DNA of 55,007 nucleotides from CALZJC01 sp041574955 (GTDB lineage Bacteria > Acidobacteriota > Thermoanaerobaculia > Multivoradales > JAHEKO01): the NCBI GenBank assembly GCA_041574955.1, contig JBFGNS010000007.1, positions 1 through 55,007 on the forward strand, read 5' to 3'. The translations under genes were made by a program, and so were the position numbers. Position 1 is the stretch's first letter. Every line of letters begins with the position of its first letter. Below the pieces are notes generated by a model. That model was not told the DNA's origin and searched no databases. It saw only the letters and a program-made list of their open reading frames with translations. Positions 1 to 10,472 of this stretch are shown here, piece after piece.

Positions 1-88
1 CGGGGCCCGGGGCGGAGCGACATCACCCTCGCCTTTGGAGCGCAGCCCCGGGCTCCCGCCCGGCCCGCGCAGCCGGGCCGAAGCCGCG
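1..88 (+). repeat. Dispersed repeat A, copy 1 (runs off window start)
   Basis: Bases 1-53 are identical to 380-432, and bases 2-52 are identical to the reverse complement of 34212-34262. The core has GC-rich arms (CCCGGGGC and GCCCCGGG) around an AT-richer centre, so it can fold into a hairpin. A second shared block, CCGGGCCGAAGCCGC, lies at about 73-87. No convincing coding frame is present. The left end is cut by the window edge, so the full length is unknown. Confidence 0.8.
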
Positions 89-120
89 GGGGAAAAAGTC
101 CTGGGGCAGCGGGATGCGCG

Positions 121-322
121 CTGGCCCGGCCGGCTCGGAGTCGCGGGGGATGGGGTCCCCGGGTACCGGCTCGCGCCGGTCGGACACTGGTGGGGGGTGC
201 GCTCACCTGCACTCGGCTGGCGCGCGGCATCGGCGTCGGACTCCGCCCGGCGTTGCGCTGCGCTGGCCGAGAGCTACCCAGGGACCCCATCCCCCGCGAC
301 TCTGACGCCGGCCTCCGGGGAG
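121..322 (+). repeat. Inverted-repeat element B, copy 1
   Basis: An element of about 200 bp is closely similar to the reverse complement of 45947-46141. It has 28-bp arms at 138-165 and 275-302 that are complementary at 27 of 28 positions (GAGTCGCGGGGGATGGGGTC on the left). Homology between copies continues past the arms: 121-137 is identical in both copies. The second copy has different arm sequences that still pair, so structure is being maintained. It could be a nonautonomous mobile element or a structured RNA. Short open frames through it are not credible genes. Confidence 0.8.
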
Positions 323-360
323 CGGGCTTGGAGGGGCTGAGCGCTGCCGGAGGCACTCCC

Positions 361-466
361 GGAGGGTGCGCCCGCCGGGCGGGGCCCGGGGCGGAGCGAC
401 ATCACCCTCGCCTTTGGAGCGCAGCCCCGGGCCGCGCCCGGCCAGCGCACCCGGGCCGAAGCCGCA
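361..466 (+). repeat. Dispersed repeat A, copy 2
   Basis: The 53-bp core at 380-432 is identical to 1-53. It is preceded by GGAGGGTGCG (361-370) and followed by CCGGGCCGAAGCCGCA (451-466). Both flanks are also shared with the third copy near 34.2 kb. Copies 1 and 2 flank element B, giving a composite A-B-A arrangement. Confidence 0.8.
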
Positions 467-520
467 CCCGAGCCGAAGCCGCACCCGGGCCGCCGCCGCA
501 GCCGATCCGAAGCCGCACCG
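453..520. repeat. Short tandem repeat, 17-18 bp units
   Basis: Units resembling GCCGAAGCCGCACCCG follow one another here: two clear head-to-tail copies, then a diverged unit, then a last copy that abuts the stop codon of the ABC gene at 521. The array extends the right end of repeat A copy 2. Confidence 0.6.
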
Positions 521-2629
521 CTACGGGTGAGCTACCACGAGCACCGTCGGCGCCCGCTCGAGCACCGTGTCGATCGCGCGCCTGAGGCTGGCTGGGTCGA
601 GGGCGGCGAAGCTCTCGTCGAACAGCACCAGCTCGGCACGCTGCAGCAGCGCCCGGGCGACGAACAGCCGGCTCTGCTCGCCGTGCGACAGCTGCCAACC
701 CGACTCGCCCACCATCTGCTGCAGTCCCGCCGGCATCCGCTCCAGCAGCTCCCCCAGCCCTACCGCCCTGCACACTTCCTCCGCCTCGCGCACCGCGGCC
801 GGCGACGGCGGCCAGTCGCGCCCCATCAGCAGGTTGAACAGGAACGTCTCGCTCAGCACGTGGTTGTCGTGGAACTGGGGCGCGGCGGCCACCCGCCGCC
901 GCCAGCCGTCGGCGCCCAGCGAGGCGCGGTCGAGGCCGTCGAGCAGCAGCAGGCCCGAGTCCGGGGTGCGCAGGCCTGCGACCAGCGCCGCCAGGGTCGA
1001 CTTGCCCGAGCCCGACGCGCCCGTGAGCAACAGCCGGTCACCGTCCGCTACCGTCAGCTCGCACCCGGTCAGCACCGGCTCGGCGCGGCCCGGATAGCGG
1101 AACGCCAGCTCGCGGGCTTCGAGCAGCGGTTCGGCGGGGTCGCGCCGGGACGCGGCGCCGGCCAGCGCCGGCGGCTCCAGCGGCCACGGCCTGGCGGCGG
1201 CGCGGAACAGCGGCGCCACCTGCTGCCAGGCGATGGCGGCCTCGGACAGGTCGGCCAGGCCGCGGGTGAGCTTCCACAGCGCCAGGTAGGCGAACAGCAC
1301 GCCGCCGGCGCCGATGGCGAGCGGCGCCACCGTCTGACCGCCGGCGACGAAGGCCGGGGCCAGACCCAGCATGCCGACCACCAGCCAACCGCGCGGCACC
1401 AGCGACCGCAGCCGCGCGGCCTCGGCGTCCATCCGGCGGGAGACCTCGAGGTAGCTGGCGACCACCCTGTCCTCCTCTTCGTGCCAGCGCTCCGGCGGCA
1501 GCTGCGCCAGCCGCGTGCGGTGCCCGACCAGGCTCTCGACCAGGTCGTGGGTGACCGCCAGCCGGCGGGCCGTCCAGTCGCGGCGGCGGCCGTAGTAGCG
1601 CCAGCCCAGCCAGCCGGCGAGCGCCGTCCACGCCACCAGCAGCGCTACCATCCAGCCGCCACCGGCGCCGAGCGCCAGGATCGGCAGCGCCAGCACCAGC
1701 TCGACCGCCGCCATCAGGCCGAGGTGCCCGCCGCTCAGGGCCAGGGTCTCGAACGCCTCGGAGTCGAGCACGCGGCCGAGGAACTGGCCGACTCCCTGGG
1801 AGCGCGTCTCGCCCGGCTCGAGCCGCAGGGCGCCGGCCAGCAGCCGGCGCTTGAGCAGCGCCCCGGCGCGGGTGGTGAGTCGCGCCAGCGACCACTGTTC
1901 GGCGCCCCGCAGCGGCGTCATCGACACCAGCAGCAGCGCCCAGGCGACCAGCCAGCCGGCGTCGACCCGGCCGGCGAGGACGCCGCGCCCGAGCATCCAC
2001 CAGGAGGCGACCAGCAGGAGCTGCTGCACCAGGTGCGCCACGGCGGCGGTCACCGCCAGCCGCGGCAGCCCGTCCTCGGCCAGCTGGCGGCCGAACGGTG
2101 CTCCCGCCGGCAGCCGCAGCAGCCAGCAGCCGCCGACGCGCGCGCCGGCCAGCCGGCGCGCCAGCAGCTCGCGGGCGGCGGCCGGGCGGCGGCGGGCGGT
2201 GACGCCGGCGTCGTCGAGCAGGCGGTCGATCTCGGGCGCCAGCGGCTCTTCGAGCGCCGCCGCCAGGGCGGCGCGCACGGCCGCGACCGGCACCTTGTGC
2301 CGCCGGTGGTCCGGTGCAACTACCACCAGCTGCCGGCCGGCGCCGCCGGTCACCATCAGGAACCGGTCGCCGGCCAGGCGCAGCAGCGCCGGTTGCGCGC
2401 GGCGCAGGAAGCCCTCGAGCTCGGCGTGCTCGACCTCGACCGGTTCGGCCTCGAGGCCGAGCCAGGTGGCGCCGGCCTCCAGCCAGGCGGCGGCGTCTCC
2501 GCCGGCGCGCGCCGCGGCGCCCTCGAGCTCGCGCCCGGTCGGCCGCAGCCCTACGGCGCGCGCCGCCAGCTCGAGCGCGCCGGACAGCTCGGGCGCCGGC
2601 CAGGAGATCTCTGCCAGGCGGGTGCTCAT
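521..2629 (-). CDS. Peptide-export ABC transporter with degenerate C39-like domain, short C-terminus
   Basis: Predicted inner-membrane ABC half-transporter of 702 aa. Residues 1-150 align in pattern with a C39 peptidase domain but lack both the catalytic Cys and the His (RFLMVTGG sits where THFVVVW would be), so this looks like a non-cleaving C39-like domain. A hydrophobic six-helix-type region follows. The ATPase has Walker A GASGSGKST (537-545), signature LSHGEQ (647-652, canonical LSGGQ altered), Walker B LVLFDE (D671, E672) and an H-loop His at 701. The protein stops one residue after that His, so the usual C-terminal tail is missing, and the tandem repeat array starts at the stop codon. 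The ATG overlaps the upstream C39-ABC gene by 4 bp (ATGA), indicating translational coupling. It probably works with that protein and the HlyD adaptor. Confidence 0.85.
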   Translation of the reverse strand: MSTRLAEISWPAPELSGALELAARAVGLRPTGRELEGAAARAGGDAAAWLEAGATWLGLEAEPVEVEHAELEGFLRRAQPALLRLAGDRFLMVTGGAGRQLVVVAPDHRRHKVPVAAVRAALAAALEEPLAPEIDRLLDDAGVTARRRPAAARELLARRLAGARVGGCWLLRLPAGAPFGRQLAEDGLPRLAVTAAVAHLVQQLLLVASWWMLGRGVLAGRVDAGWLVAWALLLVSMTPLRGAEQWSLARLTTRAGALLKRRLLAGALRLEPGETRSQGVGQFLGRVLDSEAFETLALSGGHLGLMAAVELVLALPILALGAGGGWMVALLVAWTALAGWLGWRYYGRRRDWTARRLAVTHDLVESLVGHRTRLAQLPPERWHEEEDRVVASYLEVSRRMDAEAARLRSLVPRGWLVVGMLGLAPAFVAGGQTVAPLAIGAGGVLFAYLALWKLTRGLADLSEAAIAWQQVAPLFRAAARPWPLEPPALAGAASRRDPAEPLLEARELAFRYPGRAEPVLTGCELTVADGDRLLLTGASGSGKSTLAALVAGLRTPDSGLLLLDGLDRASLGADGWRRRVAAAPQFHDNHVLSETFLFNLLMGRDWPPSPAAVREAEEVCRAVGLGELLERMPAGLQQMVGESGWQLSHGEQSRLFVARALLQRAELVLFDESFAALDPASLRRAIDTVLERAPTVLVVAHP

Positions 2630-5295
2630 CGCTCGCCCGCCGCCTCCTCCACCAACCGCCCGCCGTCGAGCCGCAGCCGCCGCCAGCCGCGAGCGGCCCA
2701 CACCTCCAGCCGCACCCCGGCTTCGGCCTCGAGCAGCCGCCGGTAGGCCGAGCCGGGCAGCCGCGCCAGCTCGGCCGGTGGCCCGTTCTCCACCAGCCGG
2801 CCACCCTCCACCACGAGCACGCGGTCGAAGTCGCGGGTGTGCTCGATGTCGTGGGTCGCCGCCAGCAGGGTGGCCTGGCGCCAGTGCCGGCGGGCGCGCG
2901 CCATCAGCCGGCCGCGCTGGTCGCGTGCCAGGCCGCGGAACGGCTCGTCGAGCACCGCCAACCGGACGTCGCCCCGCAGCAGGCTGCGGCCCAGCCGCAC
3001 CCGCTGGCCCTCGCCACCCGACACCAGCCCGCCGCTCTCGCCGAGCGGCGTCTGCAGGCCGTCGGCCAGCTCCTCGAGCAGCTCCATGAGCTCGGCCTGG
3101 CGCAGGGCGGCACCGACCCCGTCGCTGCCGGCCTCGCCGCCGTAGATCAGGTTGGCGAGCAGCGAGCGGTTCCACAGCTGGACCTGCGGATCGACCCAGG
3201 CGGTGGCGGCGCGCAGGGCGGCGAGGCGGTCGGCGTCGAGCGGCAGGCCGTCGATCCGCAGGCTGCCGGCCGCCGGCCGGTGCCAGCCGAGCAGCAGGCC
3301 GAGCAGGGTGGACTTGCCGGCGCCGGACGGGCCGACCAAGGCGACGTGCTCGCCGGCGGCGATCGCGAGATCGATCGGCTCGAGGATCGAGTGGCCGCCG
3401 GCGCGCACCGCCACGCCGGCGAGCTCGACGGCCACGCCGCCGTCGCGCTCGGCGGCCGCCGCTGCCGGCTGTGGCTGCCGCTCCGGGAGCGGCGCCCCCA
3501 GCGGCTCGAGCAGGCGCAGAGCGATGCTCCTGTGGCTGGGGTACTGGTGGGCCAGCAGCAGGCTGGTCAGTCGGCCCAGGTTGAACAGGTTGAGGCTCCA
3601 GAAGACCAGCAGCAGGACGCCGCTGGTCAGCTCGCGGCGGGCCAAGTGGTCGAGCAGCAGCCAGGCCACCAGACCGAGCAGCAGGGGGTGGAGCACAAGC
3701 TCGAGGCCGACCCCGATGCGCTCCTTGCCGAGCCGCGCCGAGACCCACTCCACCAGCAGACTCTCGTGCTCGCGCCGCACGGCGCGCTCGGCGCCGTGGG
3801 TGCGCACCGGCACCAGCCCCAGCAGCGCGTCGAGGTAGAACCGGCTGAGCGCGCCGGTGTGCTCGCGCACCCTGAGATCACGTTCGGAGAGCCACGGCAC
3901 GGCCGCCACCGGCAGCCCCAGCGCGACCGCCGCCGCGGCCAGCGCCAGCGGCCAGCTTCCCGGGTCGAGCCAGACGATGGCAGCGGTTGTCAGCGCCAGC
4001 TCGGCCACGGTGCGCGCCACCCCCTCGCCCAGCTCGGGCAGCAGCCGCAGGCGGTGGGTGTTGTGGGCGCGGGTCGCCATGTCGGAGGTCAGCCGGCTGC
4101 GGAAGTAGCGGTCCCCGAGCTGGGGGATCTTGCTCAGAAACGCCAGCCGCAGGCGCGCCTCGAGCTGGCGGCCGAGCCGCAGCACGCCCTGCGCCACCGG
4201 CCATTCGAGCAGTGCCAGGCCGACGAGGAAGGCGACCAGCGCCGCCATGGCAGCGAACCGCTGAGCCACCAGGCCCAGGTCGCGGCCGAGGTCGAAGAAG
4301 CTGCGGAACAGCAGCGCCTCGAACACCACGCCGGCGGCCGCCACCACTACCAACCCGGCGAGCGTGGCCAGTGCGCCGCGACCCGAAGCGCGCGCCAGCT
4401 GCCACAGGGTGCGGGCAGGTCGGGCCGGCGGCTCGCGGATCGCCGCCTCCAGCTCGGGCGACAGGTCGGCCGGCTTCGCGTCGCGCCGCCCGCGGCAGCG
4501 CACCAGCACCGCCCCGCGCAGCTCGAGCTGGGCCGGCTCGGCGTCACCGCTCGCTGGGCGCACCGACCAGTAGGGGTCGGGCACCGAGCGCGGCTCGCCT
4601 GCCGCCTCGGCCGTCGCCCGTTCGGCGAGCGAGCCGGCCAGCGCGGCGGCGTCGCGTCCGGCCGCCAGGCCGCCGGCCTCGACCAGGCCGGCGGTCATCC
4701 TCGCCGCGGCGTCGAGGGCGGCGAAGCCGCTCCAGCCGGCGTCGGCCTCGGCCGCCGCGAGCAGGGCGTCGCGCTGCCGCGCCGGCGCCCCGATCGCCGC
4801 CAGCCGCGCGCCGAGCGAGCGGCGCGCCTCCGCCGAGCCGGCCCACTCGCGCCAGTCGGCGGCGGTCACCACGAGACGGTGGTCGTACAGCTCGGCGAGG
4901 AACCGCCGCGCGCTGACCCAGCGCCGCCCGGTAGCCGGATCCATCACCTGGAGCAGACGGCCATGCCGCCGCCACACCACCACGAAATGGGTCAGGCCGT
5001 TGGGCTGGCGGACCACCACCATCGCCGGCAGCGCGGCCGCTTCCGGCAGCAGCAGATGGTCGGCCGGCACCATGATCTGCTCGGCGTCGAGGCCGAGCGC
5101 CACGGCGGCCTCCTCGATGGTGTCGATCGAGGTGCCGTCGAGGTCGGTCTGGCAGGCCTCCCGCAGCCGGCCGTAGGAGGCGTGGATGCCGTGGCCGCCG
5201 AGCAGCGCCTTGAGGCACGCGGGGCCGCAGTCCATGGCCGAGGTCTGGACGACCTCGGGTACCAGCCAGCGCTGCCGCCGGCGCGCGCGCGTCAC
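2626..5295 (-). CDS. C39 peptidase-containing ABC transporter (peptidase/permease/ATPase)
   Basis: 889 aa. Such proteins cut the leader from a peptide substrate and export the product. The N-terminal C39 domain (1-150) is intact: Gln17 and Cys23 in VVQTSAMDCGPACLKALL, His103 in LTHFVVVW and Asp119 in VMDPATG. Residues 150-290 form a spacer I do not recognise. The membrane region is about 300-590. The ATPase has Walker A GPSGAGKST (655-663), signature VSGGEGQ (758-764), Walker B LAVLDEP (D783, E784) and H-loop His815. The start is GTG, overlapping the HlyD stop by 4 bp (GTGA). The pairing with a second, C39-degenerate ABC protein resembles the two-ABC layout of NHLM-type bacteriocin export systems. 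No peptide-modifying enzyme is encoded nearby in the window. Confidence 0.92.
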   Translation of the reverse strand: MTRARRRQRWLVPEVVQTSAMDCGPACLKALLGGHGIHASYGRLREACQTDLDGTSIDTIEEAAVALGLDAEQIMVPADHLLLPEAAALPAMVVVRQPNGLTHFVVVWRRHGRLLQVMDPATGRRWVSARRFLAELYDHRLVVTAADWREWAGSAEARRSLGARLAAIGAPARQRDALLAAAEADAGWSGFAALDAAARMTAGLVEAGGLAAGRDAAALAGSLAERATAEAAGEPRSVPDPYWSVRPASGDAEPAQLELRGAVLVRCRGRRDAKPADLSPELEAAIREPPARPARTLWQLARASGRGALATLAGLVVVAAAGVVFEALLFRSFFDLGRDLGLVAQRFAAMAALVAFLVGLALLEWPVAQGVLRLGRQLEARLRLAFLSKIPQLGDRYFRSRLTSDMATRAHNTHRLRLLPELGEGVARTVAELALTTAAIVWLDPGSWPLALAAAAVALGLPVAAVPWLSERDLRVREHTGALSRFYLDALLGLVPVRTHGAERAVRREHESLLVEWVSARLGKERIGVGLELVLHPLLLGLVAWLLLDHLARRELTSGVLLLVFWSLNLFNLGRLTSLLLAHQYPSHRSIALRLLEPLGAPLPERQPQPAAAAAERDGGVAVELAGVAVRAGGHSILEPIDLAIAAGEHVALVGPSGAGKSTLLGLLLGWHRPAAGSLRIDGLPLDADRLAALRAATAWVDPQVQLWNRSLLANLIYGGEAGSDGVGAALRQAELMELLEELADGLQTPLGESGGLVSGGEGQRVRLGRSLLRGDVRLAVLDEPFRGLARDQRGRLMARARRHWRQATLLAATHDIEHTRDFDRVLVVEGGRLVENGPPAELARLPGSAYRRLLEAEAGVRLEVWAARGWRRLRLDGGRLVEEAAGER

Positions 5296-6485
5296 AAGCT
5301 GCTCGCCTGAGGTGGCGGCTGGGCGTTGACCGCCGGGCGGTCGAGCAGCTTGCCGGCGGTGCGCAGCACCAGCGCCGCCGGCGACAGCCGCTCCACCTCG
5401 ACCTCCACGGTGCCGGGCAGGCCGTGCTCGAGCGGTACCGGCGAGCCGTCGGCCGGCACCACCTCGAGTTCGACCCGGATGTGGCCGTTGCTGGTCTCGC
5501 TGGCGACCCGCGCCACGGTGGCGGCGATGCTGCCGAAGCGGGTGGACGGGAAGCCGGCGAGCCGCAGCCGCGCGGTCTGGCCGGTCCGGATACGCCCGAC
5601 GGCGTCTGCGGGCACGAACTCCGCTACCGCGCGGATGCGACCGAGCGGCACCACCGCCGCCAGCCGGTCGCCCTCATCGACGAAGCTGCCGGCCTGGAGC
5701 GGAGCCACCTCCCCCAGCCGGCCCGAGGCCGGTGCCCGGATGCGGCGCAGCTCGAGCTCCTGCCGCAACCCGTCGGCCGCCGCCGAGCGCGCCGCCCGCT
5801 CGCCGGCGAGCTGAGCGGCTTCGCGCTCGAGGTTGTCGAGCTCGGCGCGGCGGCTGGTGCGCTCGCTGCGCTGGCCCCATTCGAGCTGCAGGAGCGCCGC
5901 CTCGAGCGCCACCGCCGTGGACCGGCTACGCTCGGCCTCGCTGCGCGCGCGCAGCAGGTCGATCTCTGGCACCAGGCCGCTGGCGCGCAGCGACTCCAGC
6001 CGCTCGGCCTCGACCGCCGCCTGCTCGGCCGCCTGCCGGGCCTCGTCGTAGCGCGCCCGGGCGGCCGCCAGGTCGGCCTGCTGCGCCTCGAGCCACTCGG
6101 CGAGTGCGGTCCGCGCGCCGGCGATCTCCTGCTCCAGCGAGGCGATCTGGGCCTCGAGACCGGTCACCTCGGCCAGCCGCTCGTCCAGCCGGTGGCGCTG
6201 CTCGTCGACCTCCAGCTCGACCAGCAGCTGGCCCTCCTCGACGGTGGCGTCGAGCTCGAGCGCGAGGCGGGTGATGCGGCCGGCCACCGGAGCCTCGACC
6301 GTGTAGACCTCGCGCTCGACCGCGGTGCGGGCGGTGGTGGAGACCGCCAGCACCGTTACCCGGCCGGCAAAGAACCAGACGCCCCAGGCGACGAGCAACA
6401 GCGCGGCCACCAGGGCCTTGACCAGCCAGCCGGTCGGCCCGTCCGTGCGCAGAGCGCGGAGCGTGCGAGAGAAGTTGTTAGCCAC
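5292..6485 (-). CDS. HlyD-family periplasmic adaptor (membrane fusion protein)
   Basis: 397 aa. A single N-terminal membrane helix (about 22-46) is followed by a short biotinyl-lipoyl-like strand (EAPVAGRITRLALELDATV), a long Ala/Glu/Arg coiled-coil hairpin (about 95-245), a second lipoyl half (RAPASGRLGEVAPL) and a beta-barrel domain. This is the standard order for HlyD/CusB-type adaptors that link an inner-membrane exporter to the outer membrane. It should serve the two ABC proteins downstream, to which it is coupled by a GTGA overlap. The GTG start has no clear Shine-Dalgarno sequence. No TolC-like outer-membrane partner is visible in the window. Confidence 0.9.
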   Translation of the reverse strand: MANNFSRTLRALRTDGPTGWLVKALVAALLLVAWGVWFFAGRVTVLAVSTTARTAVEREVYTVEAPVAGRITRLALELDATVEEGQLLVELEVDEQRHRLDERLAEVTGLEAQIASLEQEIAGARTALAEWLEAQQADLAAARARYDEARQAAEQAAVEAERLESLRASGLVPEIDLLRARSEAERSRSTAVALEAALLQLEWGQRSERTSRRAELDNLEREAAQLAGERAARSAAADGLRQELELRRIRAPASGRLGEVAPLQAGSFVDEGDRLAAVVPLGRIRAVAEFVPADAVGRIRTGQTARLRLAGFPSTRFGSIAATVARVASETSNGHIRVELEVVPADGSPVPLEHGLPGTVEVEVERLSPAALVLRTAGKLLDRPAVNAQPPPQASSL

Positions 6486-6510
6486 CGCGAGACGGGGCCA
6501 AGGATACAGC

Positions 6511-6560
6511 GAATTGAAAAGGAAACGGGGACGCGCCGGTGTGGCGGTCGTCCCCGTCTC
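6511..6560 (-). terminator. Intrinsic terminator / attenuator between peptide gene and exporter genes
   Basis: Read on the minus strand, GAGACGGGGACG (6560-6549) pairs with CGTCCCCGTTTC (6533-6522), one G-U pair in 12. A small inner CGCC/GGCG stem sits in the loop, and TTTCCTTTTC follows at once. It lies about 50 bp after the peptide stop and only about 25 bp before the HlyD start, leaving no room for a separate promoter. Partial read-through is therefore expected, giving more peptide mRNA than exporter mRNA. Confidence 0.75.
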
Positions 6561-6608
6561 GCGCTCACGGGCCGGGGCAGGCGGTCCCCGACCCCGTTGA
6601 CGCCTGGG

Positions 6609-6797
6609 TTACTCGAGAACGGCGATCGCCGAGGGGCCGTCGCCGCTGGTGATGCGCAGCTCGATGGGGCCGAGCGAAGCCGGCCTGGCGAGGCGCGCGG
6701 GCGCCGTGGAGCGCTCGCGAGCCGAGTCGATCGGCGGCATGCCGAGGACCGCCGGCCAGCGGGAGGAGTCGAGAGCTGCTGTCTGGGTCTTGAGCAT
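6609..6797 (-). CDS. Small protein, candidate peptide substrate of the C39/ABC exporter
   Basis: 62 aa, beginning MLKTQTAALDSSRWPAVLGM and ending GDGPSAIAVLE. The ATG at 6797 is chosen because ACGGAG lies 6-7 nt upstream; a longer in-frame start at 6896 has no such site. It has no cysteine, no membrane helix and no classical GG or GA leader-cleavage motif. The middle is rich in Ala, Pro and Arg. It is the first gene of the exporter operon and is followed by an attenuator-like terminator, the position and layout expected of a precursor peptide. I do not recognise a family. It could instead be an unrelated small protein, and the missing double-glycine site weakens the precursor idea. Confidence 0.6.
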   Translation of the reverse strand: MLKTQTAALDSSRWPAVLGMPPIDSARERSTAPARLARPASLGPIELRITSGDGPSAIAVLE

Positions 6798-6844
6798 TGG
6801 ATTCTCCGTCCGGTTGCATGGATTAACGCGAGAACCGGCGGAGA

Positions 6845-6856
6845 AAGTGATCACTT
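6845..6856. promoter_or_regulatory. 12-bp perfect palindrome, possible operator
   Basis: AAGTGATCACTT is a perfect palindrome about 48 bp upstream of the small peptide ATG, in a stretch with lower GC than its surroundings. Its position suits an operator or a promoter-proximal regulator site. The half-site GTGA is CRP/FNR-like, but the halves abut without the usual spacer. No clear -35/-10 pair could be fixed. Confidence 0.35.
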
Positions 6857-7013
6857 GGGTCTTCCACGAAGCTCTGTCGAAGGCCGGTCGGTGCAAGGGC
6901 CTTCCCTCCCGCCCTGGGGCTCGTCTGGCAACTGGTGGAGCAAGAGGCCCGGATCACCGCTTGATACTCGATCAGAATGGACCAAAAACTGAATACGGTG
7001 CCCAATCCTGTGT

Positions 7014-9723
<2,710 letters not shown>

Positions 9724-9734
<11 letters not shown>

Positions 9735-10308
9735 CGTCGGCCTGCGAGGTCAGGTAGCGGTAGAGCCAGGCCTTGGCGACCCGCCAGCGGCGCACGATCG
9801 TCGGTACCGACAGCCCCAGATGCTGGGCGATCTCCTGGTTCTTGAAGCCGCCGAAGAAACGCAGCTCGACGATGCTGGCCAGCTCGGGGTCGAGCTCGGC
9901 GAGCTCCTTGAGGGCGTCATCTATGGCCACGAAGTCGGGTGCCCGCTCGATCGAGATCTGCGGCGCCTCGTCGAGCGGGATCTTGGGAGCGCCACCGCCG
10001 CGCTTCTTGTAGCGGTGGCTGCGGGCGTGATCGACCAGGATGCGGCGCATCATCTGCGCCGCCAGGGCGTAGAAATGGAGGCTGTTGCGCCACTCCACCC
10101 GCGTCTGGTCGATCAGCCGCAGGTAGGCCTCGTTGACCAGCGCGGTGGTCTGCAGCGTGTGCCCCTGTCTCTCCTTGCGCAGGTAGCGCGCCGCCAGGCC
10201 GTGCAGCTCGTCGTAGACCACCGGCATCAGGCGGTCCATGGCCCCCTGGTCGCCGTTGCTCCAATCGACCAGAAGCTGGGTGACGTCGCTGGTGGAGCCT
10301 GCTGCCAT
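9724..10308 (-). CDS. ECF-type RNA polymerase sigma factor (kinase-associated family)
   Basis: 194 aa. Region 2 is seen in NGDQGAMDRLMPVVYDELH and the following HTLQTTALVNEAYLRL. Region 4 is a C-terminal helix-turn-helix (FGGFKNQEIAQHLGLSVPTI followed by RRWRVAKAWL). The pattern matches the Sigma70_ECF group (PF07638/TIGR02999) that is often encoded next to Ser/Thr kinases in Acidobacteriota and Planctomycetes. Unlike classical ECFs no anti-sigma gene is adjacent. The overlapping downstream kinase is the probable regulator (inference from known linkage in that group). A TTGACA-containing promoter lies about 100 bp upstream. Confidence 0.92.
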
Positions 10309-10405
10309 GACGGTGCGGCCGACCGAGGGACATGAGCTCGGGGACCGCCGGGGCCAGCCTGTCAGTGGCGCACGCTGCCGCCTGTGAGCGGCGCCACACC
10401 ACCGA

Positions 10406-10434
10406 ACTTAATTGCGGTCGCAACAAGCTGTCAA
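10406..10434 (-). promoter_or_regulatory. Putative sigma70-type promoter for the ECF/kinase operon
   Basis: On the minus strand a perfect TTGACA (10434-10429) is followed after 17 bp by TTAAGT (10411-10406), a weak -10. It sits in a low-GC patch about 100 bp upstream of the sigma-factor ATG. The -35 is convincing; the exact -10 is not. Confidence 0.5.
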
Positions 10435-10472
10435 CTGGGGCCCCGGCCGGCGCGGGTACGATACTGCCGGCG

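Noticed and set aside
35..340. Short open frames through 35-340 and 190-585
   Set aside because: They run through element B and repeat A; composition is Arg/Ala/Pro-rich and the same DNA recurs as noncoding repeats elsewhere.
1..520. Insertion sequence at the window start
   Set aside because: No transposase frame or flanking direct repeat was found; only noncoding repeats A and B are present.
2314..5310. Very long open frames (700-1000 codons) on the strand opposite the ABC, receptor and kinase genes
   Set aside because: They are antisense shadows caused by high GC: low-complexity, Arg/Pro/Ala/Gln-rich, no domain motifs, and they mirror genes with clear catalytic motifs.
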